A DNA stretch of 11,246 nucleotides from Thermoplasmata archaeon (GTDB lineage: Archaea; Thermoplasmatota; Thermoplasmata; UBA10834; DTMW01). Below the pieces are notes generated by a model, which made no database searches, had not been told where the DNA came from, and saw only the letters and a list, made by a program, of their open reading frames with translations. Both the position numbers and the translations under genes were made by a program. The stretch lies in contig JAOUEZ010000024.1 of the NCBI GenBank assembly GCA_029858465.1, positions 1-11,246 of the forward strand, read 5' to 3'. This document shows, piece by piece, positions 1 to 6,930 of this stretch. Positions within the stretch are counted from its first letter, which is position 1, and each line of letters opens with the position of its first letter.

Positions 1-316
1 TCCAGGTTTTCCTGTCGAGGCGAAGCGCGTCTACTGGGCAAACAGATACGCATACGCCGCACTGAGTGCACTTTTCCTCGTCCTTCCTGACGCCTTCCTC
101 GATCGATTGGACGACGACTTCTCTCGATTTCAGGTATTGAATGCCCTTCTTTATCGCCTCGGAGCGTCCCATTAGCTCAAGAACCATCTTGCCCCCCTTC
201 TCATCAATCTGCGCGCGCAGAATGTTCAATTTGATGTGGAAGTTCTCGACGAGCGAATAGGTTATCGGCTCTTGTGCCGCCTTGTGCGGGAAGGTCAAGA
301 CATATTTCGTCTTCAT
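1..316 (-). CDS. NIL-domain / 4Fe-4S ferredoxin protein, partial (homocysteine synthesis partner)
   Basis: The first 105 residues of a protein whose 3' end lies beyond the left edge. Residues 1-75 (starting MKTKYVLTFPHKAAQEPITY) look like a NIL domain, a small ACT-like ligand-binding fold. Residues 83-94 form a 4Fe-4S motif CxxCxxCxxxCP with Cys83, Cys86, Cys89 and Cys93. Relatives usually carry a second cluster, which would fall outside. The ATG at 316-314 overlaps the TGA of the DUF39 gene as ATGA, and a GGAGG-type ribosome-binding site lies about 8-12 bases upstream. In methanogens and some anaerobic bacteria, the NIL-ferredoxin protein is encoded beside the DUF39 protein and both are needed to make homocysteine from aspartate semialdehyde and sulfide (MA1821/MA1822 in Methanosarcina acetivorans). 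Its likely role is electron or sulfur delivery in the cytoplasm. The domain call is firm; the role rests on family knowledge and on the adjacent gene. Confidence 0.9.
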   Translation of the reverse strand, partial: MKTKYVLTFPHKAAQEPITYSLVENFHIKLNILRAQIDEKGGKMVLELMGRSEAIKKGIQYLKSREVVVQSIEEGVRKDEEKCTQCGVCVSVCPVDALRLDRKTW

Positions 317-1500
317 TTGCTCGCCTCCTCCCTGGTCCGAACATCCAATGGCTTGAATACTGTCTCGAGGTCGAACTTCTGAATCGGTTCCTGGATATGG
401 AACTGACCTTTCGAGATCGATTTCTTCAGCTCGCCCGATATTTGCTTCGCCTTGTAGATGCTCGAGAGTGACGATGTGAATACCTTCTTTCCCTTTATGT
501 CGATGACTCCGCTCTTGAGCTCGGCATAATTTACTTCCCTGATCACGGCTCGAGATCTCTTCTGTTCGCTGTAATCGAATAATGCTGAGAAGATCTCCTC
601 GTCTCTTACAGCGCAATATTTCGCCATTTCGAGATCGAGTATCGGTATTGGGACCCCGATGCCGACGGCAAGAGTAGTCCCATACCGGTGCATTATCATT
701 GCTCGGAGATATTCCGCGGACATTTTCTTCAGGTCACCGATCACCATCAGTGTGCCCGCGGGCCTTCTCGGCGTGCCGTTTGGCGACCTCGGCGGCTTGC
801 CATTGAATTGCGTCCCCTCCCATATGACATATCCCTGTGCTCCGCCCAGGAATATCCTCGTCCCGACTCCGATCGTCCTGAAGAACGGGTCATTCAATAG
901 CGGGCTGAGTTCTCCCGCGGAGCAATAGGTAGCGTTCCCGTAATCCGGGAGCAGTTTGCCCATGTATGTGTATATCAGCTTGTCAGAGCTGTTCGTCGCC
1001 ACCGCATAGTTCTGGTAGCAGTTCCTCGGATTGAGTAATACGGCCTGGTTGATGGTCTTCAGAGAAATCCATGTGTCAATGTCTCTCTTTGGATAGCAGT
1101 CCGTCCCGTAAGAGATGGATCTCAGCCTCACGGCCTTTCCGCGCACCAGATCCTCAATTACGTGCGCTCCGCCATGAAACATGTTCAGCGTGTCGTCGAG
1201 TTCCGTTGCGCCGATATATGCATCGACCGCGGCGACTCCGGTGTATGCCGGTACGTCATCCAGCCAGACCTTCTGCATCTTGATCGGCGGATCCGAGTGA
1301 CCGAAGTTCAGCATGGCGCCGGAGGAGCACATGGCGCCAAACGTACCCGTGGTCACTACGTCGACCTCTTTAGCGACTTTCTCGAGGCCGTCGCTTGCCA
1401 CTTTGGCCTTGAATTCCTCTGACGTCATAACCGAGACATTTTTCGATTCGATTTTCTTGTTTATCTCGGCATATGTCCTTATTGCTTTTTTTTCGGTCAT
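313..1500 (-). CDS. DUF39 (COG1900) L-aspartate semialdehyde sulfurtransferase
   Basis: A 395-residue protein of the DUF39/HcyBio family. In methanogens this family converts L-aspartate semialdehyde and a sulfur donor to homocysteine, bypassing homoserine activation. Cysteines are at 58 (FGAMCSSGAMLNFGH), 135 (SYGTDCYPKRD), 161, 193 and 296. From memory, the functionally important pair in characterised members lies near residues 54 and 131, the same 77-residue spacing as Cys58 and Cys135 here. Glycine-rich conserved blocks include MFHGGAHVIEDLVRGK and FLGGAQGYVIWEGTQ. Some relatives extend to about 500 residues with C-terminal CBS domains; this one stops without them. The ATG at 1500 follows a GAGGAGGAG ribosome-binding site at 1516-1508. 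It lies 49 bases after Asd, whose product is its substrate, and overlaps the next gene by 4 bases, so it is probably co-transcribed and translationally coupled to its ferredoxin partner. Confidence 0.93.
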   Translation of the reverse strand: MTEKKAIRTYAEINKKIESKNVSVMTSEEFKAKVASDGLEKVAKEVDVVTTGTFGAMCSSGAMLNFGHSDPPIKMQKVWLDDVPAYTGVAAVDAYIGATELDDTLNMFHGGAHVIEDLVRGKAVRLRSISYGTDCYPKRDIDTWISLKTINQAVLLNPRNCYQNYAVATNSSDKLIYTYMGKLLPDYGNATYCSAGELSPLLNDPFFRTIGVGTRIFLGGAQGYVIWEGTQFNGKPPRSPNGTPRRPAGTLMVIGDLKKMSAEYLRAMIMHRYGTTLAVGIGVPIPILDLEMAKYCAVRDEEIFSALFDYSEQKRSRAVIREVNYAELKSGVIDIKGKKVFTSSLSSIYKAKQISGELKKSISKGQFHIQEPIQKFDLETVFKPLDVRTREEASK

Positions 1501-1507
1501 TTTTTCG

Positions 1508-1516
1508 CTCCTCCTC
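1508..1516 (-). promoter_or_regulatory. Ribosome-binding site of the DUF39 gene
   Basis: GAGGAGGAG on the minus strand, ending 7 bases before the ATG at 1500. It is a strong site, consistent with independent initiation after the only sizeable gap between genes inside the cluster. Confidence 0.75.
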
Positions 1517-1522
1517 TATATG

Positions 1523-1542
1523 GTTCTTGAAGGATCAAGAAC
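1523..1542 (-). promoter_or_regulatory. Perfect hairpin between asd and the DUF39 gene
   Basis: On the transcribed strand GTTCTTGA and TCAAGAAC form a perfect 8-bp stem with a 4-base loop (TCCT). The element begins 7 bases after the asd stop codon and ends 7 bases before the DUF39 ribosome-binding site. No U-tract follows, so it does not look like a classical terminator. It could be an RNA processing or stability element that sets the ratio of the two products, or a DNA palindrome acting as an operator. The structure is read directly; the function is inferred. Confidence 0.5.
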
Positions 1543-1549
1543 AGTGATT

Positions 1550-2620
1550 TCAGATCATCCCTTCATGGATTGCGCATTCGGCGTTGAGCACAGAACCTCC
1601 AGCGCTACCCCTTATTGTGTTGTGCACAAGGCAGAAAAATCTTAGCACATCTCCGTCGACCCTTATCCTCCCAACGGTCACTGCCATGCCCTTTGTCCTG
1701 TCAGATGATCCTGCAAGTGCGTCAAGAATCGGCTGAGGCCTGTTTTCCTCGTTTCTGACGATTATGGGTCTTTTCGGGGCCGTTGGAAGTTTCAATATCT
1801 GAGGCTTCCCCTCAAATCTCGCGAAAGTCTCGGTAATTTCATCTGCGTTTGGCGCCTTGCCGGCGAATTGAATCGTGACTGCCTCGAGATGGCCATCTCT
1901 GCTCGGTATCCTGACACAATTTGCGAATATGTCGATATCGATGGGGCGGATCGAGGTTCCGTCGAACCTGCCTAATATTTTCTTCGCCTCCCTGTTCATC
2001 TTGACCTCTTCATTCTTGATGAACGGGATGCAGTTCGCGTTGATGTCCAACGACGGCACGCCGGGATATCCTGCTCCCGATATGGCTTGATACGTGCTTA
2101 CGAAGACTCTTGGAAATTCGTATTTGTCCACAAGAGGCTTGAGCGCCACCGAAAGTCCGGTCACGGAGCAGTTCGCATTTGTGACGATGAACCCCCTCGT
2201 GCCCTTCTTCTTCCTTTGCAATTCCACGATTTTGATATGATCGTAATTGATCTCCGGTATCAGAATGGGCGTCAGATCGTCCATTCTGTATGCAGCGGCG
2301 TTCGAGAAGACTGCCAGGCCTGCGGATGCCGCGTCAGGCTCCACCTTTTTGGCGAGGTCGGCAGGCAACGCGCAGAAGGCGATTTTCGCCTTTTGCTTTA
2401 CCGCGTCCTGTATGTCAAGCTTCTCCAGCTTCATTGAGGCAATATCGTCATTCAACACCGCATCCGGGAGCTTCCATATTTCCGAAAGCTTCTTTCCTTT
2501 GGACCTCTCAGAAGAGTAAACTGCAACGAGATCTACCTGGGGGTGGTCCTGAAGGCTCGCCACGAATCTCTGGCCGACCATCCCAGACGCGCCGAATAGG
2601 GCCGCTGGTATCCTGTCCAT
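1550..2620 (-). CDS. asd: Aspartate-semialdehyde dehydrogenase
   Basis: Reduces L-aspartyl phosphate to L-aspartate semialdehyde with NADPH in the cytoplasm. At 356 residues it matches the archaeal/fungal-type family. The N-terminal dinucleotide motif is GASGMVGQRF (residues 10-19). The catalytic cysteine is Cys151 in TNANCSVTGL, and the substrate-binding Arg237 and His244 are in VRIPSRDGH. The C-terminal block LVHNTIRGSAGGSVLNAE is typical. The ATG at 2620 has GAGAGGAG upstream and lies 5 bases after the TyrA stop. It is unusual for this gene to sit inside an aromatic cluster, but in archaea its product is a substrate of ADH synthase, the first gene here, and of the DUF39 enzyme, the next gene. 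Aspartokinase is not in the window. Everything needed for catalysis appears intact. Confidence 0.97.
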   Translation of the reverse strand: MDRIPAALFGASGMVGQRFVASLQDHPQVDLVAVYSSERSKGKKLSEIWKLPDAVLNDDIASMKLEKLDIQDAVKQKAKIAFCALPADLAKKVEPDAASAGLAVFSNAAAYRMDDLTPILIPEINYDHIKIVELQRKKKGTRGFIVTNANCSVTGLSVALKPLVDKYEFPRVFVSTYQAISGAGYPGVPSLDINANCIPFIKNEEVKMNREAKKILGRFDGTSIRPIDIDIFANCVRIPSRDGHLEAVTIQFAGKAPNADEITETFARFEGKPQILKLPTAPKRPIIVRNEENRPQPILDALAGSSDRTKGMAVTVGRIRVDGDVLRFFCLVHNTIRGSAGGSVLNAECAIHEGMI

Positions 2621-2625
2621 CTTCT

Positions 2626-3720
2626 CTATCTCCTCTCGAAGTATTTTCTTCCTTTTTCCATGAGTCTTCTGAATTTCGAGCTGGAATCACTCGCGAGCGC
2701 CTCGACGAGCTCCCCCTGAGCAGCTCCGAGCTCTTCATAGAGCTTGCCCAGGTGCCCGCTCAGCTTCTGAATCTCGAAGTAGAGGTCCGGATCTTGCACA
2801 GCAACGTTTTCCGCATTCAACAGCTGCTTGCGGCAAATCGGACTAGCAGCAGATTCTAGATTAGTTATTTGAATTTTGCTATTGGATAACACTGTAAAGT
2901 AGATAATGTTGATTGCATGAGTGAGCTGCAGTATGTAGGACATCATCTCGTCATGTTGGTCGAACGGGACCGTCATCAGCGTCGAGCCCTGTTCGTTGAA
3001 AGCTTCCCAAATGGGATCGTTTTCGAATTCGCCCTCGTTACCGCAGAATATTACGGGCAGCTTTCTGAAGGATCTGATATTCGGTCCAAACATCGGATGG
3101 AGGCTGATGACCTTCGATCCTTTCTTATCAGCGCGAGATATCGACGGTCTGATATGATTCTTCATGCTGCATATCTCGTAGATTGTCTTGCCGGGAAATG
3201 CAGATGCCGCTTTCTCTATCACTTCCCCGGTCACTCTCATCTGAACCGACACGATCACAAAGGAGGGCTCAGCGGGACCGATTTCCGCCTCCTTCATCGC
3301 GGGGTATGCGAGGAACTTGCCGGACGATCTAACGATGATCGGTTCGTAGCCTTTTGCAATCATTAGCTCGCAGAGTAGTCTGCCGATTCCCCCGGCTCCG
3401 CCATAAATTACACATTTCCCATTTGTCTTCTGTTCTTTCTTCGATTCCTTGAGCAGCTCCTGCTCTTCAGTTGAAATCTCCATGAGCCTGAAGAAAATGT
3501 CCTTCATCGCCTCAGGCAATATCCCCAGTTCCTTCGCCTTGTCCTCGATCCGGTCGATCACCTTTTTCTCAACCTCTGGCTGTCGGATGTCGACCTCCGA
3601 TGAGATCTTCAGGATTCCGATCCTCTTCGCCACCGCTATCCTCTCGGATATCAGTTCAAGGATCTCGTTATCGATGTCTGCTATCTTGTCCCTCAGTTCA
3701 TCAATAATTTTGTCTGTCAG
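2626..3720 (-). CDS. tyrA: Bifunctional chorismate mutase / prephenate dehydrogenase (probable CTG start)
   Basis: Converts chorismate to prephenate, then oxidatively decarboxylates it to 4-hydroxyphenylpyruvate, the tyrosine precursor. From the proposed start it is 364 residues. Residues 1-95 are an AroQ chorismate mutase helix bundle (Arg10, Arg27, Lys38 and Gln87, each one less than the E. coli catalytic numbers). Residues 102-364 are a TyrA dehydrogenase with NAD motif GGAGGIG (107-113), His208 in SLHPMFGP and His268 in LQLTHAIN. The order matches the enterobacterial T-protein. The frame stays open to an ATG at 3804, but that would add 28 Arg-rich residues read out of frame over conserved chorismate synthase sequence. 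No ATG, GTG or TTG lies between. CTG at 3720-3718 overlaps the aroC stop as CTGA and follows AGGGGG by 6 bases, so I chose it. Val50 replaces the usual substrate-contacting Arg51. The gene ends with TAG. Confidence 0.9.
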   Translation of the reverse strand: MTDKIIDELRDKIADIDNEILELISERIAVAKRIGILKISSEVDIRQPEVEKKVIDRIEDKAKELGILPEAMKDIFFRLMEISTEEQELLKESKKEQKTNGKCVIYGGAGGIGRLLCELMIAKGYEPIIVRSSGKFLAYPAMKEAEIGPAEPSFVIVSVQMRVTGEVIEKAASAFPGKTIYEICSMKNHIRPSISRADKKGSKVISLHPMFGPNIRSFRKLPVIFCGNEGEFENDPIWEAFNEQGSTLMTVPFDQHDEMMSYILQLTHAINIIYFTVLSNSKIQITNLESAASPICRKQLLNAENVAVQDPDLYFEIQKLSGHLGKLYEELGAAQGELVEALASDSSSKFRRLMEKGRKYFERR

Positions 3721-4793
3721 AATAGACCCCCTGTTATCATGAGATCGAGAATACCGATTGAAACGACCGATTCGACGACCGGCACTGCGCGCGGCACGAT
3801 GCATGGGTCATGCCTGCCGGTCACCTGCAGGTCCGTCTCCTTCATCTTCTGAAGATTGACGCTTTTCTGAGTTTTCGCGATCGAAGGAGTCGGCTTGACC
3901 GCCACCCTTAGTATCAGAGGCATCCCGTTGGTAATCCCACCGAGAATTCCTCCTGAGTTGTTCGTCTCCGTGACGATTTTCCCGTTCCTTATCTTGAACT
4001 GGTCGTTGTTCTCGCTACCGCGCATGTCGGCAACCTGAAAACCGGCACCGAACTCGACCCCCTTTATCGCAGGTATCGAGAATATCAGTTGGGATAGCAG
4101 GCTTTCGACGGAATCGAAGAACGGCTCGCCTGCTCCAACGGGCAGACCTGTTGCTATGCACTCGATGATACCTCCTACGCTGTCCTGATCCCTTTTCGCA
4201 TCCAGGATTTCATTCTTCATCAGTTTGGCCAATGAGGGGTCAGCGCATCCTACGTCGTTTTTCCGCGCTATTCTTTCGATGTTTGGTACCGGCGGATTGG
4301 ATTTCGCAGATATCCTTCCGATTTTGAGGCTGTGAGCAGCGACATGGATTCCCCTGCTCTCGAGCGCCTGCATCGCGATACTTCCGGATATCACAAGTGG
4401 AATGGTCATTCTTCCTGAGAACATGCCTCCGCCTCTGTGATCGTGATGTTCGCCGTATTTGGATATAGCAGTGTAATCCGCGTGACCTGGCCGCGGGATG
4501 CTTCTGAATACGTCGTACGCTTCTGACTCAGCATTCTTATTCTCGACGAATGCTGATATCGGAGCACCGGTCGTCACGCTGTCTATCAGGCCGGATAGAA
4601 GAATGACTCTGTCGCGCTCCTTCCTCGGCGAGCTCACATCCGAGTAGCCGGGCCGCCTCCTGTCTAGCTGTGACTGAACCTTGTCTCTGCTAATTCTTAT
4701 GCCCGGAGGGCATCCGTCTATCACACAGCCCACGGCGGGGCCATGGCTGGTACCGAATATCGTTGTCCTGTAAGTGATCCCAATCGTGTTCAT
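3717..4793 (-). CDS. aroC: Chorismate synthase
   Basis: Eliminates phosphate from EPSP to give chorismate, using reduced FMN. It is 358 residues, the usual archaeal size. It begins MNTIGITYRTTIFGTSHGP; catalytic His17 is present, but the residue before Ser-His is Thr15, where the family signature normally has an acidic residue (GESHG). The block RPGHADYTAISKYG supplies the second conserved His. RGGGMFSGRMT fits the second signature, with Met-Phe-Ser-Gly where bacterial enzymes read Arg-Ser-Ser-Ala. The C-terminal RHDPC carries the catalytic Asp. The ATG at 4793 overlaps the aroA stop as ATGA, with GGTGAT just upstream, and its own stop overlaps the next gene as CTGA, implying coupled translation. 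The substitutions may be lineage features; I expect an active enzyme. The flavin reductase that supplies FMNH2 is not in the window. Confidence 0.97.
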   Translation of the reverse strand: MNTIGITYRTTIFGTSHGPAVGCVIDGCPPGIRISRDKVQSQLDRRRPGYSDVSSPRKERDRVILLSGLIDSVTTGAPISAFVENKNAESEAYDVFRSIPRPGHADYTAISKYGEHHDHRGGGMFSGRMTIPLVISGSIAMQALESRGIHVAAHSLKIGRISAKSNPPVPNIERIARKNDVGCADPSLAKLMKNEILDAKRDQDSVGGIIECIATGLPVGAGEPFFDSVESLLSQLIFSIPAIKGVEFGAGFQVADMRGSENNDQFKIRNGKIVTETNNSGGILGGITNGMPLILRVAVKPTPSIAKTQKSVNLQKMKETDLQVTGRHDPCIVPRAVPVVESVVSIGILDLMITGGLF

Positions 4794-6058
4794 CGTATCA
4801 CCAGTTGTATTATTCCTCCTAGTTTCTGGACATCCTCAAGGAAATTCGGATAGGATATCTTGAACGAAGACTCGTCATTCACAAGAACTCCTTGCTCAGA
4901 TATCAGCCCGGCAATTGTCGCGGACATCATTATCCTGTGATCCGTCTCGGTGTCCACATTGCCGCCCTTTATTGAGCCCTTTCCTCTTATCACGCATCCG
5001 TCCTTCATGGCCTCGGCAGTCACGCCGAGATTCTCGAGCATGGCGACTGTCGTAGATATCCTGTCGCTCTCCTTGAACCTGAGATGCTCGCCGCCGAAGA
5101 GCCTTGATTCTCCCTTCGCCGTTGCTGCGAGCACGCTCAATATCGGAAATAGGTCAGGTGTGTCGTTCACATCGAATTCGAATGGGTTGTGCTCGGTCCC
5201 GCGGCATCTGACATGATTATCGCCGACATCTATCTCAGCTCCGTATCTTCTCAGCACTTCGAGGACCGCGGCATCGCCCTGCGGAGACGAGAGATTCAGA
5301 CCCTTGACCGTTACTTCCCCTCCTGTAATCGCAGCAGCGCAAAGGAGGAAAGACGCCGAGGAGAAATCTCCGGGCACCTCGAACTTGCTGCCGACTGGTC
5401 TTTGCTTACCTCTCATTTCGAAACCGTTCGGCGTTCGATCAATTTCCACCCTGAAACGTTTCAACATGTGGAGCGAGATGTCTATATAGGATTTCGATTT
5501 CATTGCGCCGTTGATCTTGATCTTAGTAGGGGTCTTCTTCATCGGGCATGCTATTAATAATGCCGATATGAACTGTGAGCTGACGTTTCCAGCGATCTTC
5601 GCGCTCGTCCCCTCCATCGGGCCGCGGATCTTTATTGGGGGAAGCTCTTCCTCACCGGCTCCCGAGCAGTCGGCTCCCAACTCTCGAAGCGCGTTGAGCA
5701 ACTGCTTCATGGGTCTCTTTCTGAGGCTCTCATCGCCCGTGATTTCGCTTCTCCCCTCCTGCAAAGCGGCCAATCCTGATATCAGGCGGAGCGTCGTGCC
5801 CGAGTTCTTCGCATCGATCGCGCTCTTTGCTGACGACAATCTCGGGCAACCGATCTTTACCGACACATTTGTCTTTTCAATCTCCGCCCCCATCAAGGCC
5901 AGGGCTGATAATGTCGCTTCCGTGTCTTCTGATGCGAGCGGTTTGAAAACCTCGAACTTGCCGCCGGTCATCGCACCGATCACGAACGCCCTGTGCGTGT
6001 AGCTCTTTGAGGGCGATGCGACCACCTCGCCATTCACCGTGCTCCTGAGTATCCTCAA
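4790..6058 (-). CDS. aroA: 3-phosphoshikimate 1-carboxyvinyltransferase (EPSP synthase), TTG start
   Basis: Transfers the enolpyruvyl group of PEP to shikimate 3-phosphate in the cytoplasm. It is 422 residues with two inside-out alpha/beta domains. Visible family landmarks are SPSKSYTHRA (Lys18, Arg23), NSGTTLRL (85-92), DESLRKRPM (109-117), VSSQFISALLIA (159-170), Asp302 in NDTPDLFPI, Glu330 in FKESDR and DHRIMM (373-378). The start is TTG at 6058-6056, overlapping the shikimate kinase stop as TTGA. It is supported by GGAGGTGA at 6076-6069, an 8-base complement of the archaeal 16S 3' end, 10 bases upstream. It is translationally coupled on both sides. No defects seen. Confidence 0.97.
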   Translation of the reverse strand: MRILRSTVNGEVVASPSKSYTHRAFVIGAMTGGKFEVFKPLASEDTEATLSALALMGAEIEKTNVSVKIGCPRLSSAKSAIDAKNSGTTLRLISGLAALQEGRSEITGDESLRKRPMKQLLNALRELGADCSGAGEEELPPIKIRGPMEGTSAKIAGNVSSQFISALLIACPMKKTPTKIKINGAMKSKSYIDISLHMLKRFRVEIDRTPNGFEMRGKQRPVGSKFEVPGDFSSASFLLCAAAITGGEVTVKGLNLSSPQGDAAVLEVLRRYGAEIDVGDNHVRCRGTEHNPFEFDVNDTPDLFPILSVLAATAKGESRLFGGEHLRFKESDRISTTVAMLENLGVTAEAMKDGCVIRGKGSIKGGNVDTETDHRIMMSATIAGLISEQGVLVNDESSFKISYPNFLEDVQKLGGIIQLVIR

Positions 6059-6930
6059 AGCCGTGGTTTCACCTCCGGAGCCGGTGTGTTGTTCAGGCTT
6101 GCTACAATTACTGCAGAATCATCGCACGAGACTGCATCGAGGACATCATTGAACGATTTGCCCTTGGTGAGTATCGCCGTCGCAGGGCCGGTCCCGCTTA
6201 TTCCTGCAGCGATCGCTCCCTTTCTCAGCGCAGCTTCCGCTACAGAATTATCAATATCCAACGATCTTGCCACCAGCTCTCCGTTCAATGTCAAAGCCGT
6301 GAAGAAATCGCCCTTCCTGACCAGCCTCTCCGCCTTTTCGAATTCCTTCCGGAGCAAAGAGAAGGTCCTCTGAGAAATGCCCCTTTTTCTTATCCTCCAT
6401 TTGGGCACGTGGATTATGACTCTGATTTCATGAGAGGGCGATTCTGACCGGTTGAGTATCTTCATCTCACTGTTGTCCGTGACTGCAATGCCTCCAAAGT
6501 AGCAGGCGGTGGCATCATCGAACGCCCCGGTAACAGTGACCTTTGCACGCTTTGCCGCTTCGACGCCCAATTTGATCATGTCGATATCGTTGATGTTCGC
6601 ATCTATGGCTCTCGCGGCTGCCAATGTAATCGCGTTCGCCGCGGCGCTGCTGCTCTTCAAGCCTCTGGAGACAGGGATTGTCGACTTCGTTTTCACGGTG
6701 ATCTTGCCGATGGTCTCCTTGCACTGTGCGAACAATCCTCTGATGCATTCTCTCGCCAGCAGGTTGTTCTCCTCCCTCTCTTCAAGGAACACATCGATCT
6801 TACTCTCGCCCTCTTCAACAATGACCTCCGCATCTGTCTGAAGTGTGATTCCCATGGCCGCACCGGTCCCTGTCGGAATGGCATTCAATATGGATATCGC
6901 GCCTCTGCTGGATGCTATTCCTTTCCTCAT
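6055..6930 (-). CDS. aroK: Shikimate kinase, archaeal GHMP-kinase type
   Basis: Phosphorylates shikimate at the 3-hydroxyl with ATP. It is unrelated to bacterial AroK and belongs to the GHMP superfamily with homoserine and mevalonate kinases. From the chosen ATG it is 291 residues, the usual size, and begins MRKGIASSRGAISILNAIPT, matching the family's typical N-terminus. The ATP-binding motif is PVSRGLKSSSAAANA (86-100), followed by TGAFDDATACYFGG (134-147) and the third GHMP motif GISGTGPATAI (243-253). An in-frame ATG at 6993 would add 21 charged residues read over the end of aroDE and is rejected. The chosen ATG at 6930-6928 overlaps the aroDE stop as ATGA and follows GGAGG by 10 bases. 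Its stop forms TTGA with the aroA start. Position between aroDE and aroA agrees with the biochemical order. Confidence 0.95.
   Translation of the reverse strand: MRKGIASSRGAISILNAIPTGTGAAMGITLQTDAEVIVEEGESKIDVFLEEREENNLLARECIRGLFAQCKETIGKITVKTKSTIPVSRGLKSSSAAANAITLAAARAIDANINDIDMIKLGVEAAKRAKVTVTGAFDDATACYFGGIAVTDNSEMKILNRSESPSHEIRVIIHVPKWRIRKRGISQRTFSLLRKEFEKAERLVRKGDFFTALTLNGELVARSLDIDNSVAEAALRKGAIAAGISGTGPATAILTKGKSFNDVLDAVSCDDSAVIVASLNNTPAPEVKPRL
6069..6076 (-). promoter_or_regulatory. Full ribosome-binding site deciding the TTG start of aroA
   Basis: GGAGGTGA on the minus strand inside the 3' end of the shikimate kinase gene, 10 bases before TTG. It matches the archaeal anti-Shine-Dalgarno sequence across 8 bases and shows that initiation at this non-ATG start is strongly specified. 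It also illustrates the 16S tail used by this organism. Confidence 0.75.

Noticed and set aside
8..20. A 13-base match (TTTCCTGTCGAGG) with 10910-10922, followed by partly similar sequence
   Set aside because: In the left copy it is ordinary ferredoxin coding sequence. A single 13-base match between two places in an 11-kb window is expected by chance.
2626..2628. TAG at the end of TyrA as a possible pyrrolysine codon
   Set aside because: It falls at the natural C-terminus, just before the asd ribosome-binding site and start; readthrough would run out of frame into asd.
2290..2859. Long plus-strand open frame of 189 codons
   Set aside because: It runs antisense across Asd and TyrA, both well supported, and the product shows no recognisable domain; it is a shadow of coding bias.
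3721..3804. ATG at 3804 as the TyrA start
   Set aside because: It adds a basic segment that is an out-of-frame reading of the conserved end of chorismate synthase, and its overlap of 88 bases is unlike the other junctions.
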